Assembly: GCA_943330745.2 (NCBI GenBank)
Contig: CALQIX020000014.1
Span: forward strand, 1-64,000
Source: Lishizhenia tianjinensis
GTDB taxonomy: Bacteria > Bacteroidota > Bacteroidia > Flavobacteriales_D > Crocinitomicaceae
Reading direction: 5' to 3'
Length of the DNA stretch: 64,000 bases
Position numbers and translations under genes: made by a program. The notes below the pieces were generated by a model. It was not told the origin of the DNA, ran no database searches, and was given only the letters and a program-made list of their open reading frames with translations. Positions 7,948 to 17,207 of the stretch are shown piece by piece; the stretch's first letter is position 1, and the number at the start of each line of letters is the position of its first letter.

Positions 7948-10575
7948 CTACCCCCCTGTCAATTTCTTGATTTCGTGTAATTTCATCAAGGCCTCCACCG
8001 GTGTTAGTGTGTTGATGTCTATCATGATCAATTCTTCATGAATTTGTTCTAAAACCGGATCATTTAATTGAAAGAAACTCAACTGCATATTGGCCGTGTC
8101 TGGCTTTACTGATTTTACTGCGTCGTTATGATTTCCTACTTGTTGATGCGTGGCTTCTAATTCGCGCAACACTTCCTCAGCACGTTTTACCACAATTGGT
8201 GGCATCCCTGCAATGCGAGCAACATGAATTCCAAATGAGTGCTCACTTCCGCCTTCGATTAACTTTCGAAGAAAAAGAATTCGTTTACCTACCTCTTTTA
8301 CGGCTACCGTATAGTTTTTAATGCGCGCATACTGTTTAGTCATTTCGTTTAGCTCATGGTAGTGAGTTGCAAATAATGTTTTACATTTTGCCTTCGGGTT
8401 TTCGTGCAAAAACTCAGCAATCGCCCAAGCAATTGAAATTCCATCATACGTACTAGTCCCTCTTCCGATTTCGTCTAACAAGATCAAACTTCGGGGTGAA
8501 ATATTATTCAATATACTAGCTGTTTCATTCATTTCAACCATAAAGGTAGACTCACCTGAAGATATGTTATCTGACGCCCCCACTCGAGTAAATACTTTGT
8601 CAACTAACCCTATTGTAGCCGAATCAGCAGGAACAAAAGAGCCCATTTGGGCTAATAATACGATCAAAGCCGTTTGACGCAAAATAGCACTTTTACCACT
8701 CATATTAGGACCCGTAATCATCATGATTTGCAAATCATCATTCGACATCCGTAGTGAATTAGGAATATACTCTTCGCCTACTTTTAATTGCTTCTCAATC
8801 ACCGGGTGCCTGCCATTTCTAAACTCTAAATCCAAGCCATCGGTAATTTCTGGTTTATTGTAATTCTGCTCCAAAGCAAGAAAAGCAAACGAACTGAGGC
8901 AATCCAATCGTGCAATCAACAATGCATTTTCTTGTACTTGCAAGGTATACTTAGATGCTTGTTCCACGATCTCTTGAAATAAAGCCGTTTCAATTTGATG
9001 AATTCGATCTTCAGCACCAAAAATTTTGGTCTCGTATTCCTTTAATTCTTCGGTGATATACCGTTCTGCATTCACTAAGGTTTGTTTCCGAATCCATTCA
9101 GGCGGAACTTTGTCTTTGTGTGTATTACGCACTTCAATATAATACCCAAAAACACCATTAAACGCAATTCGTAAACTGGTAATACCTGTTCTTTCTGCTT
9201 CTCGTTTTTGCAAATCCTCCAAATAATCCCTACCGTTTTCGCGGATATTTCGAATCTCATCTAGTTCAGCATGGAAACCTGCACGAATAACGGGGCCCTT
9301 ACCCACAAGAATTGCTGGTTCTGCAGCCAATTTTGTTTCAATCAAAGCAATCAACTCTGAACACGGATTCAAGCGTTTTACCAAATCAACTATTGCATTT
9401 GTTTTCGCGTTACGCAACAGGTTTTTAAGCGGATCTATTTGTTCCAACGTTCGTTTTAAAAAAACCAATTCTTTTGGATTGATTTTGCGTACTGCCACTT
9501 TAGAAATCAAGCGCTCCAAATCACCTATTTCAGCCAAAATCTCCCGAATCGAATCATTGATGTCGTTTTCTTCTTTTAAATAGGCAACTGTATCCAATCG
9601 TTCTTGAATGGGTTTTTTATGTTTTAACGGAAGGACAATCCACCTGCGCATCATTCTTCCCCCCATTGGAGAGATCGTTTTATCAATCACATCGGCTAAA
9701 GTGGTTGCGTTATCATGTGGTGAATGTAACAACTCCAAATTGCGCACTGTAAATCGATCTAACCAAACGTATTTATCTTCCTCAATCCGATTCAAGGCTG
9801 TGATGTGTCCAAGATTTGCATGTTGATTTTCATTGAGATAATGCAATACGGCACCAGCAGCAATGATTCCCATGTCCAGGTTTTCAATGCCAAACCCCTT
9901 TAACGATTTTGTGCCAAAATGTTTGGTGAGGCTTTCTAGTGCAAAATCAGGTGTAAATACCCAATCATCGAAGCGGAAAGTGTAATAGTTTCCATTAAAA
10001 TTTTCAGAAAATTCCTTCGCTCTATTTCGTTGATACACAATTTCTGAAGGCTCAAAGCTGCTGATTAATTTGTCAATATATTCTTGATTGCCTTGGGCAA
10101 CCAAAAACTCACCTGTTGATACATCCAAAAAAGAAATGCCATGCTCCGTTTTACCTAAATGAATGGCACATAAAAAGTTGTTTTTTCCTTTTTCAAGCAC
10201 TTGATCATTAAAAGAAACACCCGGTGTAACCAATTCTGTAACGCCTCTTTTGACAATGGTTTTAGTCATTTTTGGATCTTCCAATTGATCACACACCGCA
10301 ACCCGCTGACCCGCTCGCACCAATTTAGGTAAATACACTTCTAGTGAATGGTGCGGAAATCCTGCTAATTCGATTGTTGCAGCGGCTCCATTTTTGCGCT
10401 TCGTTAAAACAATTCCCAGGATTTTAGCTGTTTTTATAGCATCCTCACCAAATGTTTCATAAAAATCTCCCACACGGAAAAGAAGCAATGCTTCCGGATG
10501 ACGCGCCTTTATTTGATTGTATTGCTTCATCAAGGGCGTTTCCGCGTAACTTTTTTCTTCTAGATTCTTCGACAA
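7948..10575 (-). CDS. mutS: DNA mismatch repair protein MutS
   Basis: This 875-residue protein recognises mispaired and unpaired bases and couples ATP hydrolysis to recruitment of MutL. The N-terminal mismatch-binding domain has the Phe-x-Glu motif within [13 protein letters not shown]. The core and clamp domains follow. The C-terminal ABC-type ATPase has Walker [10 protein letters not shown] (about residue 623), Walker B with signature [14 protein letters not shown] (about 698) and the conserved FATHYHEL. Length matches the family. No ATG fits the N-terminus: the frame begins at a TTG giving [19 protein letters not shown], which aligns with the usual MutS start, whereas the next ATG (MKQY) would remove the conserved lead-in. 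The gene is divergent from the RNA methyltransferase at 10661. Confidence 0.97.
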   Translation of the reverse strand: MSKNLEEKSYAETPLMKQYNQIKARHPEALLLFRVGDFYETFGEDAIKTAKILGIVLTKRKNGAAATIELAGFPHHSLEVYLPKLVRAGQRVAVCDQLEDPKMTKTIVKRGVTELVTPGVSFNDQVLEKGKNNFLCAIHLGKTEHGISFLDVSTGEFLVAQGNQEYIDKLISSFEPSEIVYQRNRAKEFSENFNGNYYTFRFDDWVFTPDFALESLTKHFGTKSLKGFGIENLDMGIIAAGAVLHYLNENQHANLGHITALNRIEEDKYVWLDRFTVRNLELLHSPHDNATTLADVIDKTISPMGGRMMRRWIVLPLKHKKPIQERLDTVAYLKEENDINDSIREILAEIGDLERLISKVAVRKINPKELVFLKRTLEQIDPLKNLLRNAKTNAIVDLVKRLNPCSELIALIETKLAAEPAILVGKGPVIRAGFHAELDEIRNIRENGRDYLEDLQKREAERTGITSLRIAFNGVFGYYIEVRNTHKDKVPPEWIRKQTLVNAERYITEELKEYETKIFGAEDRIHQIETALFQEIVEQASKYTLQVQENALLIARLDCLSSFAFLALEQNYNKPEITDGLDLEFRNGRHPVIEKQLKVGEEYIPNSLRMSNDDLQIMMITGPNMSGKSAILRQTALIVLLAQMGSFVPADSATIGLVDKVFTRVGASDNISSGESTFMVEMNETASILNNISPRSLILLDEIGRGTSTYDGISIAWAIAEFLHENPKAKCKTLFATHYHELNEMTKQYARIKNYTVAVKEVGKRILFLRKLIEGGSEHSFGIHVARIAGMPPIVVKRAEEVLRELEATHQQVGNHNDAVKSVKPDTANMQLSFFQLNDPVLEQIHEELIMIDINTLTPVEALMKLHEIKKLTGG

Positions 10576-10603
10576 GTGAAAAGATTTTATGATTTTTGAG
10601 CTG

Positions 10604-10611
10604 TAAAGATA
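10604..10611 (-). promoter_or_regulatory. -7 box TAtcTTTa for mutS
   Basis: The minus strand reads TATCTTTA, one mismatch from TAnnTTTG, 29 nt upstream of the TTG start of mutS. Confidence 0.4.
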
Positions 10612-10660
10612 AAATCAACCAACTCGAGTTCAAAATAAAATCCAAATATCTTATCAACAG

Positions 10661-11197
10661 ATGAATAGAAAACTGAAATTGTGGGAATTGAATCGAGTAG
10701 ATGAAAACACCTATAAGGAACAAAGAAAATTTCCCATTACCGTTGTTTTGGATGACATTCGTTCATTCAATAATGTTGGATCCTTCTTTAGAACTTCAGA
10801 TGCGTTTAATATTGAAAAAATATATTTGTGTGGAATAACCCCTCTACCGCCTCACCGAGACATTCAAAAAACAGCCTTGGGAGCAACGGAAACAGTTGAG
10901 TGGGAACATCGTGAATCAATCGTAGAGCTTATAAAAGAACTAAAATCACAAGGTAAAACTATTAGTTCTATAGAACAGGTAGAAAAAACGCTTTTGTTAA
11001 ATCAAATTGATGAGTTGAAGGCCTCAACGAACGTATTGATTTTTGGAAACGAAGTTCATGGCGTGAACCAAGCTATCATTGATTTGTCAGACTACATCAT
11101 TGAAATTCCTCAGTTTGGAACCAAACACAGTTTGAATGTCAGTGTGTGTGCCGGAGTTGTTTTATGGGAATTTGTGCGTGACAGAAAAGTGGACTAA
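10661..11197 (+). CDS. SpoU/TrmH-family RNA 2'-O-methyltransferase
   Basis: This 178-residue SPOUT methyltransferase transfers a methyl group from S-adenosylmethionine to a ribose 2'-OH in tRNA or rRNA. The three SpoU motifs are visible: motif 1 around LDDIRSFNNVGSFFRTSDAF (residues ~30-49, with the catalytic Arg), motif 2 IFGNEVHGV (~127) and motif 3 IEIPQFGTKHSLNVSVCAG (~146-164), which form the knotted cofactor site. There is no N-terminal L30e-like RNA-binding domain, so this is the minimal catalytic form. The target nucleotide cannot be assigned. It starts about 85 nt from mutS on the opposite strand, with no strong promoter box nearby. Confidence 0.9.
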   Translation: MNRKLKLWELNRVDENTYKEQRKFPITVVLDDIRSFNNVGSFFRTSDAFNIEKIYLCGITPLPPHRDIQKTALGATETVEWEHRESIVELIKELKSQGKTISSIEQVEKTLLLNQIDELKASTNVLIFGNEVHGVNQAIIDLSDYIIEIPQFGTKHSLNVSVCAGVVLWEFVRDRKVD

Positions 11198-11224
11198 CAA
11201 GTAATCCAAGCGCTTCATTTTGGT

Positions 11225-11232
11225 TACCTTTG
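11225..11232 (+). promoter_or_regulatory. -7 box TAccTTTG for the ATP-grasp gene
   Basis: A perfect TAnnTTTG box lies 15 nt before the ATG at 11248. It rules out the in-frame TTG at 11230 as a start, because that codon overlaps the box. Confidence 0.6.
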
Positions 11233-11247
11233 ATTCAAGAGAGGAAC

Positions 11248-12267
11248 ATGTATAAGAAAGTAAATAAAATTCCCGGTTACCTGCGAGATTTTGCCAAGCG
11301 CGGGAAAAAAATTGGTTGGATAAACATGCTCCGAGAACTTTTTCATTACAATCGATTTTATTATTCACTACTGAAAAAGAACGGAGTCTCAACCAGTAGT
11401 AAAACGATCCTTTACCATACCGCCTTTTACGCCAAAGTTGTTCATTTATTTAGCGACATTTCAAAAGAAGAACTGCTTAAAATAATTCCTCGAAGCGTTA
11501 CCCATGGAATTTATGAAAAACTACAGATAAACCGGCAGGATATTACCTATGACAAACATAATATGTATGAACGCATGCATCAGAACAGCATTAGCATACC
11601 ACATCTATTTGTAGTCACCGATTCACAGAGCCAATGCCTCATTGAAAACACAACATTTACTGAATTGACAAAAAACGCAACAAACCAACGCATTCTTGCC
11701 AAACCTCGTTTTGCTAATGGCGGAAAGGGCATTCACCTCCTTTCGCCACAAGATTCAATCTTACCCAACTATATTTATCAATCATTCGCATACAACCACC
11801 CAGATATAATCGATTTACAAGGATCCGATTACTGTGGAACTATTCGATATGTGGTTTATCAACAAGGTGAAAAAAACCTACTTCCTGTTGCCGCATCCAT
11901 TCAATTAAATGGCGGAAAAATAACCGATCACATGATCAACGGAGGCTCCATTAGTGCTTCCATTGATTTAACTAGCGGAAAACTTTCGAGCCTTGGTTTG
12001 GATCACCAAGGTAAATTGTATGAAAAGAACCCCCTGTCGGGTAAGAAAATCAGTGGTTTTCAAATTCCGTTTTGGAAGGAGCTACTGGCGTTGGTTGAAA
12101 AAACTTGCAATGCCTACCCAGAATTGCCCTTGATTGCCTTTGATATTGCTATTACAGAAGCGGGACCTGTGCTCTTAGAAATCAATGCTGGATGCGGTAC
12201 CGTAGCAGCACAATTTGATAAGGGGTGGTTGGAACATCCTTTTGTAACAGATCATTATATGATGTAA
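11248..12267 (+). CDS. Sugar-transfer-associated ATP-grasp protein
   Basis: The 339-residue product resembles the sugar-transfer-associated ATP-grasp family, found in polysaccharide and capsule loci, where an ATP-grasp ligase is thought to modify glycans or their carriers. The N-terminal ~110 residues form the characteristic helical region. The ATP-grasp core follows, with a Lys in ILAKPRFANGGKGIHLL (a glycine-rich nucleotide loop), a metal-binding Asp in AFDIAI and the terminal metal/ATP motif LLEINAGCG. No signal peptide is present, so it should be cytoplasmic. The next gene starts one base after its stop codon, so the two are probably co-transcribed. The substrate is unknown; assignment rests on motif recognition only. 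Confidence 0.75.
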   Translation: MYKKVNKIPGYLRDFAKRGKKIGWINMLRELFHYNRFYYSLLKKNGVSTSSKTILYHTAFYAKVVHLFSDISKEELLKIIPRSVTHGIYEKLQINRQDITYDKHNMYERMHQNSISIPHLFVVTDSQSQCLIENTTFTELTKNATNQRILAKPRFANGGKGIHLLSPQDSILPNYIYQSFAYNHPDIIDLQGSDYCGTIRYVVYQQGEKNLLPVAASIQLNGGKITDHMINGGSISASIDLTSGKLSSLGLDHQGKLYEKNPLSGKKISGFQIPFWKELLALVEKTCNAYPELPLIAFDIAITEAGPVLLEINAGCGTVAAQFDKGWLEHPFVTDHYMM

Positions 12268-12268
12268 A

Positions 12269-13312
12269 ATGAAACTATCCTTTTGTGTTTTTTTATTGTC
12301 TTTTTCAATTTCGCTTTCTTTAAATTCTCAAAAAAGAAACTATATAAAATATTACAAATTAATAAATAAAGCAGAGGAGTGCTTTACGGTAAAAAAAGAC
12401 AAATCATGCTTTACATATTTTGATAAAGCATTTAAAGAAAACAAACCCTTTCTCAAAGATCCATTTATCGCAGCTCAAATAGCATTTTTCCTAAATGATA
12501 CTTCCGCTTTTTATAGGTATTTGAAAATAGGTTTTGAAAACGGAATGCCTATAACAGCTATTAATGTTTCACCAATTATTAAGACAAAATCTACAATTGA
12601 AATAATAAATAAAATAAATAATATTTACACAACTCATCATTCGAAAAAAGCAGTCAATGAAAAAGATTATGACTGGATTTGCTTAAAATGTTACCAATCC
12701 GATAGTCTAAAAGTTAAGGTTGGAGTAGAGTCTGAATTTTATCAAAATGAGGACGAAACAAGAAGGTATATTTTAGATAGTTTTTTATTGCAAGGAAAAT
12801 TTCCAAACGAAAAATTGTTTGGAATTACAACCAACAAATCATTAATTGATTTTTATAAAAAATATAACCGCACACCCGTTTATCCCGAGGGTTTAACAGA
12901 TGATTATTTCGAAGAATTTGAATTGAGATTAAAATGTCCTTTCAATATAATTTTACATTCAAAATGCTTTTTTACAGAAAATAAGAAATTATTTTATCAA
13001 GCTATGATAAATGGATACATTCATCCTAAAGAATTTGGAATATTAGAGGAAACATCAATCATATGGCACCAAAATACAGCCGAGCACCCAAATGAATCAT
13101 GTGAAAAAGCAAAATATAAAATCTGTTATAATATTTTTTCGAAATCTCCTTTTGAAAAAGAACATATATTTGATAACACAAATAACGGTTTGAAAATAGT
13201 TGAAAAAAACCGATTAAAAATATACATGCAGAAATATAGTGTGGATCTTAGTAAAAAAAATTTAGAAAAAGAAATTGGTATAAAGTTCTTTTTTGATTTT
13301 AAAGATAGATAA
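12269..13312 (+). CDS. Secreted protein of unknown function
   Basis: The product has 347 residues and a clear signal peptide (MKLSFCVFLLSFSISLSLNS, then Q). I do not recognise the family. Residues ~25-130 look helical, with spaced aromatic/Ala pairs (KAEECF, CFTYFDKAF, FIAAQIAFF) that could be tetratricopeptide-like repeats. The C-terminal half is Lys/Asn/Phe-rich and contains several Cys (CLKCYQ, RLKCPFN, HSKCFF, KYKICYN) that could pair in the periplasm or outside. It begins one base after the stop of the ATP-grasp gene, which implies co-transcription. It is visibly more AT-rich than its neighbours, with many AAA, ATA and TTT codons, which may signal a recently acquired or lineage-specific gene. 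Confidence 0.7.
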   Translation: MKLSFCVFLLSFSISLSLNSQKRNYIKYYKLINKAEECFTVKKDKSCFTYFDKAFKENKPFLKDPFIAAQIAFFLNDTSAFYRYLKIGFENGMPITAINVSPIIKTKSTIEIINKINNIYTTHHSKKAVNEKDYDWICLKCYQSDSLKVKVGVESEFYQNEDETRRYILDSFLLQGKFPNEKLFGITTNKSLIDFYKKYNRTPVYPEGLTDDYFEEFELRLKCPFNIILHSKCFFTENKKLFYQAMINGYIHPKEFGILEETSIIWHQNTAEHPNESCEKAKYKICYNIFSKSPFEKEHIFDNTNNGLKIVEKNRLKIYMQKYSVDLSKKNLEKEIGIKFFFDFKDR

Positions 13313-13395
13313 ACACCAATCTAATTTTAAGCATATTTTATTTTTCCAATCTCCCATTATTTCATAAAAAAGTAGGTTTCCCTCAAAAGTTGGTC

Positions 13396-13403
13396 TACCT
13401 TTG
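13396..13403 (+). promoter_or_regulatory. -7 box TAccTTTG upstream of the DEAD-box helicase
   Basis: A perfect TAnnTTTG box lies 52 nt before the ATG at 13456. The longer leader is compatible with 5'-UTR regulation, common for cold-induced RNA helicases, but no structure was identified. Confidence 0.55.
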
Positions 13404-13455
13404 TCAAAATTCTATGTTTTCACTCTTTTTTGTCTTCGTAGAATAAAATCTATTT

Positions 13456-14586
13456 ATGACATTTAAAGAACTAGATCTTTTAGAGCCGATCTTAAACGCT
13501 CTTGAAAAACAAGGATATTCAACTCCCACTCCGATTCAACAACAAGCCATTCCAATCATTCTTTCCGGATCAGATATCATGGGTTGTGCGCAAACTGGAA
13601 CTGGAAAAACGGCTGCCTTTGCTATTCCAATTCTTCAGAATTTAACGAAAAACAAACGCCCAGAAGGACGTCGACGAATCAGAACACTGATCTTAACTCC
13701 AACGCGTGAATTAGCTATTCAAATAGAGGAAAACATTAAGGAATATGGAAGTAACTTAGACATCCGTCATGCTGTTATCTTTGGTGGAGTGAGTCAATTG
13801 AATCAAATTAATCGACTAAAAAGCGGAATTGATATTTTAGTGGCAACTCCTGGTCGTTTACTCGACCTACAACAACAAGGATTTGTTGATTTACGCAGCC
13901 TAGAGGTTTTTGTACTTGACGAAGCAGACCGCATGCTGGACATGGGTTTCATTCACGACGTGAAAAAAATTATCAAACTCATACCAACTAAAAGACAAAC
14001 CTTATTCTTTTCGGCTACGATGCCCAAAGAAATAAAAACCCTTGCAAGCACCATTTTAACTAACCCCAAACAAGTGGTGGTTACACCTGTTTCCTCTACT
14101 GCCGAAACCATTGACCAGAAACTGTATCACCTACTAACCGCTCAGAAAAAAGATTTGTTGTTGCATTTGTTAAATGAAAGCAAAACCGGATCAGTATTGG
14201 TGTTTACCCGCACCAAACACGGGGCAGATAAAGTGGTGAAAATATTGATTAAAGCAAACGTTAAAGCAGCCGCAATCCATGGAAATAAATCACAGAATGC
14301 GCGTCAAAATGCGCTAAACAATTTCAAAAACAAAGAACTACGCGTTTTGGTAGCAACCGACATTGCCGCTCGAGGTATCGATATCGACGAATTAGCATTG
14401 GTGATTAACTACGATATTCCAAATATTCCCGAAACGTATGTGCACCGTATTGGACGTACAGGTCGAGCAGGAGCAAGTGGTAAAGCCATTTCTTTTTGCG
14501 ACAAAGAAGAACAAGCTTACATTCGCGATATTCAAAAACTAATTGGCTTGCAAATTCCGGTAGTTAGAAATCATCCATTTAGTTGA
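13456..14586 (+). CDS. DEAD-box ATP-dependent RNA helicase, RhlE-like
   Basis: This 376-residue enzyme unwinds short RNA duplexes using ATP in ribosome assembly or mRNA turnover. Motifs appear in order: Q motif [14 protein letters not shown], Walker [10 protein letters not shown] (I), PTRELA (Ia), TPGR (Ib), LDEADRML (II), SAT (III), FTRTKHGAD (IV), [10 protein letters not shown] (V) and [10 protein letters not shown] (VI). It ends ~15 residues after the second RecA domain and lacks the long basic C-terminal tail common in RhlE and DeaD, so it is a minimal core helicase. The start follows the usual TFKELDL opening. A degenerate single-domain relative lies 3 kb downstream on the same strand. 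Confidence 0.95.
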   Translation: MTFKELDLLEPILNALEKQGYSTPTPIQQQAIPIILSGSDIMGCAQTGTGKTAAFAIPILQNLTKNKRPEGRRRIRTLILTPTRELAIQIEENIKEYGSNLDIRHAVIFGGVSQLNQINRLKSGIDILVATPGRLLDLQQQGFVDLRSLEVFVLDEADRMLDMGFIHDVKKIIKLIPTKRQTLFFSATMPKEIKTLASTILTNPKQVVVTPVSSTAETIDQKLYHLLTAQKKDLLLHLLNESKTGSVLVFTRTKHGADKVVKILIKANVKAAAIHGNKSQNARQNALNNFKNKELRVLVATDIAARGIDIDELALVINYDIPNIPETYVHRIGRTGRAGASGKAISFCDKEEQAYIRDIQKLIGLQIPVVRNHPFS

Positions 14587-14759
14587 TTTTCATAAACTGT
14601 TTGGGTTTATAACTTCACTGCAACTAAGTAATTCAAAGTCGCTGCGTTTTTTCATTTGGGTCGGAATTGGTTCGTAGGGGTTGAAAAGAAAGAAGCTCCA
14701 CATCGGCAAGTCATTTAGATTCATGCCTCAATCATTATTGAATTCATTTGCAACGAAAA

Positions 14760-14787
14760 AATAAAATAAAAACCGCATATTTGCGGT
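14760..14787 (-). terminator. Possible rho-independent terminator, orphan
   Basis: On the minus strand, stem ACCGCA/TGCGGT with a 4-nt loop is followed by a T-rich run (TTTTTATTTTATTTTTT). No minus-strand gene precedes it, so it may be a relic or may act bidirectionally after the helicase transcript. Confidence 0.35.
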
Positions 14788-14895
14788 GAATAATTTAGTT
14801 TTTAGATCGGAATTGTTATGAGTGAGTTTTGTCTTTAACCAGCCAGGCAAGAGCAATTGAATAAAAGGTAATTTGGAAATAATTAACCGAACCAT

Positions 14896-14903
14896 TATCT
14901 TAG
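14896..14903 (+). promoter_or_regulatory. Possible -7 box TAtcTTaG for the toxin-antitoxin pair
   Basis: TATCTTAG is one mismatch from TAnnTTTG and sits 17 nt before the antitoxin ATG at 14921. Confidence 0.35.
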
Positions 14904-14920
14904 TAGAAATAAAAGATGAA

Positions 14921-15163
14921 ATGGCACAAGCTGATGTAATTAGAAATGGAATTATCGATAAATTACTTGCGATCTCAGACAAAGAATATTTAATGGCTTT
15001 GCTTCGTTTGGTAGACAATAGCGCCGTTCAGGACGAAAGAATTAAATTAAGCAAAGAACAGAAGTTGATGCTTGAAATGAGTGAGGCGGACATTCTTGGT
15101 GGCCAAACAATTTCTCAAAATGATCTAGACAGAAACGATCTCGAATGGCTAAACGGAAAATAG
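14921..15163 (+). CDS. Antitoxin of a RelE/ParE-type toxin-antitoxin pair
   Basis: This 80-residue acidic protein has the layout of Bacteroidota antitoxins paired with ParE/RelE toxins: a helical N-terminus (DVIRNGIIDKLLAISDKEYL), then KLSKEQKLMLEMSEADI and a terminal ISQNDLDRNDLEWL that would wrap the toxin. An upstream in-frame TTG (14873) is possible, but the ATG at 14921 gives the usual family N-terminus. Its last 19 nt overlap the toxin gene, the standard translational coupling. It would neutralise the toxin and probably autoregulate the pair, although no DNA-binding fold is obvious. Confidence 0.75.
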   Translation: MAQADVIRNGIIDKLLAISDKEYLMALLRLVDNSAVQDERIKLSKEQKLMLEMSEADILGGQTISQNDLDRNDLEWLNGK

Positions 15164-15366
15164 CCTGGACCAATACGGCTGCTAAACATTTAAATATAAT
15201 TGCTAAAAATCCAGAAGCATTTAAAGAAACCGATTTTCATAATGTGAGGGAGTCTGCAATGGGGCATTTTAGTATTTATTATAAAATTACGTGCGATCAA
15301 ATAATCGTTGTGGCTTTTTGGGACAATCGTCAAGATCCAAAAAAACTTTTAAAAGAGATTTCTTAA
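15145..15366 (+). CDS. RelE/ParE-type toxin, apparently shortened
   Basis: The product has 73 residues. The N-terminus (KIAWTNTAAKHLNII) and C-terminus (GHFSIYYKIT, then IIVVAFWDNRQDPKKLL) match Bacteroidota ParE/RelE toxins, which are usually ~95-100 residues. About 20-25 residues between these parts, the second helix and the strand after it, appear to be missing, with the frame preserved. The gene overlaps the antitoxin. The intact C-terminal strand and DNRQDPKKLL motif suggest recent loss, so the toxin may be inactive, or it may be a genuinely short form. An in-frame sequence continues beyond its stop (see 15367-15542). Confidence 0.65.
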   Translation: MAKRKIAWTNTAAKHLNIIAKNPEAFKETDFHNVRESAMGHFSIYYKITCDQIIVVAFWDNRQDPKKLLKEIS

Positions 15367-15542
15367 TTTCAATGCTGGCAAAAATACCGCTTTACGCAAA
15401 AAGCAACGCTTACACAACAACAATTTGATGAATCTGTGTATATTTATGGCGGGAATAAGAGGGTTGTGAGTAAGTTTCAACAATTAAAACAGAGGAAGTC
15501 GAAAACCCCATTTAGAGTAGGTAATAATTTAAGTTATATTAT
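15367..15542 (+). pseudogene. Possible gene remnant downstream of the toxin
   Basis: Directly after the toxin stop, in the same frame, ~57 codons stay open to a TGA at 15546-15548. They contain protein-like sequence (LTQQQFDESVYIYGGNKR, then VVSKFQQLKQRK) but no start codon near the beginning. It reads like the C-terminal end of a lost gene. I cannot name the family, and an ordinary non-coding spacer is possible. Confidence 0.3.
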
Positions 15543-16748
15543 ATGATGTCAGAAGTTTTATCGTGGATGTTTTTTGTGATGACCGTTGGTTTCATTTTTT
15601 ACTGGTTAATATCCTATTGTTTTCTAAAAATAGGCTTCTATTTCAATGTAAGCGCTGGAGGCATAGAATTTTTTAGGATTTGGCTAAAGCCCCTGTTCAT
15701 ATTAAATTTTTCATGGTTTGTAATTATAGAAATTGTTTTTTCATTAGTTTACTGGACCGCCTTTATTCTTTTAAAAGTTTTACCTTTTGGCTCCCCGGCA
15801 ATATTATTTGTTAATGGATTACATTCTGACGATCCTGGAGTAATGTCTTGGTTGATCATTTCTATTATTATTTATTGTTTTGTGATGGTGCCCTATTTTT
15901 TTCTTCAACATAAGTTGAGTTTTTATTTTAAAAGAACGATATTCACTAAAATTACCAAATCGATTAATGCAAAAAACAGTAAGTTTCATGGTCAGTCTGC
16001 TAAACTAAAATTAGACCAAAATTTATATACTCAACTCGCTGCAAAAGATGAAACCATCAAAGAATGGATTAAAAATTCAATTGAGAACCATGAATCAAAC
16101 CCTGGTGATGAGCATAAGCGTTTTTCAATTAGTAATACAGCAACCGATCATATGTCATGGGAGATAAATAACATATCAGTAGAGTTTTATGAGGCTGAAA
16201 TCGCCTTTGACGGCACAATAAAAAAAATAGATAGTAAGGGAAATAATAGCTATAAATCAACTTTAGCAAAGGAATTATTTGATGGAATTGTGATTGTTGT
16301 AAAAGATATGTTCAAAGAACCTTGGGAACCAAATTTGTTTGAGACGGAGCGCACATTTATTGGGAAAGAAAAAAAGAATAGAATAATTCATGAGCAAAGT
16401 GTTTTAATAGGACTATATAACGAGCTTGTCTTCAAAACAATTTCCACGAAAACTCCCGCTGCATATAATGATAGTAAAATTGAACAATATAATAAACCTG
16501 AAAAACTTAAAATACAAACGGAATCTTTATTTCAATTTATCTTTTGTAATAAGAAAGATCTTTATCTTTTTTTAAAAACAGAATTAGATGGTACTGCTTT
16601 TGACCTTAATATGAATATTTCCGTAAATAAAAGTATAGAACTCTTCAAACAAGATCTATTATTGGTCGAGTCTGCAATGGGCGAAATAAAACAGATAATA
16701 CAATTTATTGAAGAGAATAATATTCAGTATGGTAAAGACGTGGCCTAG
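15543..16748 (+). CDS. Membrane protein of unknown function
   Basis: The product has 401 residues. The first ~145 hold about four membrane segments (around residues 7-30, 48-78 and 103-123 by hydrophobicity). The rest is a soluble, charged domain with a beta-rich middle (SVEFYEAEIAFDGTI, ELFDGIVIVV) and a helical end. The middle is faintly reminiscent of DUF3137-type membrane proteins, but I cannot confirm that. Two adjacent ATGs (15543 and 15546) are possible starts. It is AT-rich and lies in the accessory islet, followed by another small membrane protein, so horizontal acquisition is plausible. Confidence 0.6.
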   Translation: MMSEVLSWMFFVMTVGFIFYWLISYCFLKIGFYFNVSAGGIEFFRIWLKPLFILNFSWFVIIEIVFSLVYWTAFILLKVLPFGSPAILFVNGLHSDDPGVMSWLIISIIIYCFVMVPYFFLQHKLSFYFKRTIFTKITKSINAKNSKFHGQSAKLKLDQNLYTQLAAKDETIKEWIKNSIENHESNPGDEHKRFSISNTATDHMSWEINNISVEFYEAEIAFDGTIKKIDSKGNNSYKSTLAKELFDGIVIVVKDMFKEPWEPNLFETERTFIGKEKKNRIIHEQSVLIGLYNELVFKTISTKTPAAYNDSKIEQYNKPEKLKIQTESLFQFIFCNKKDLYLFLKTELDGTAFDLNMNISVNKSIELFKQDLLLVESAMGEIKQIIQFIEENNIQYGKDVA

Positions 16749-16841
16749 AGTGAAACCATTATTGCTCTACCTCAGTCGCAACAAAGGTCAACATCGCCTA
16801 AATGCAAAACGTGATGCATTAATACTAAAACGATTAAATTT

Positions 16842-17207
16842 ATGAAAAATGAAATAAAAGAAATTTTTAGTGGTGTTTTTAGTAAATCACTACTAAACCT
16901 CATAGTTGGATTAGGAATTAGTATTTCTACAATTCTAATATTCGAACTTCCGAAAAATATTGGAGATTGGAGTAAAATTTATAACATTGGTGAGGGGGTA
17001 GTAATCCCTATGTGGTTTCCTTTGAAATGGATTGTGACTTCCAATCCTTTATTATTCTGTAATAGTTTTATCATTGGATTTCTAATTTCAAACTTACTTA
17101 TCAAAGAAATGCAAATTATAACATTTCAAAAAAAACTTTATCTATTATCGTTTATTATACTTTGGATACTTTCGGTACTACTATTTGCAGGAAATTTTTG
17201 GTTCTAG
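16842..17207 (+). CDS. Small membrane protein of unknown function
   Basis: This 121-residue hydrophobic protein has three likely membrane segments (about residues 13-34, 66-87 and 96-119). I recognise no family. It follows the 401-residue membrane protein by 93 bp on the same strand and is equally AT-rich. Its final codons merge with the remnant at 17206-17370, so its natural C-terminus may have been altered by the same rearrangement. Confidence 0.5.
   Translation: MKNEIKEIFSGVFSKSLLNLIVGLGISISTILIFELPKNIGDWSKIYNIGEGVVIPMWFPLKWIVTSNPLLFCNSFIIGFLISNLLIKEMQIITFQKKLYLLSFIILWILSVLLFAGNFWF

Larger units (their letters stand above)
14587..14920. other. Non-coding interval with a short hairpin
   Basis: This 334-bp gap between the helicase and the antitoxin shows no convincing gene; the minus-strand frame at 14728-15018 is antisense to the antitoxin and unlike any family. 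An AT-rich part with a small hairpin lies at 14772-14787. The remainder shows nothing I can name. Confidence 0.5.

Noticed and set aside
7711-7980. Plus-strand frame of 89 codons near the mutS end
   Set aside because: It overlaps the start of the minus-strand T9SS cargo gene and the end of mutS, and lacks a family match.
14728-15018. Minus-strand open frame of 96 codons
   Set aside because: It is antisense to the antitoxin, has no recognisable family, and its sequence looks like translated non-coding strand.
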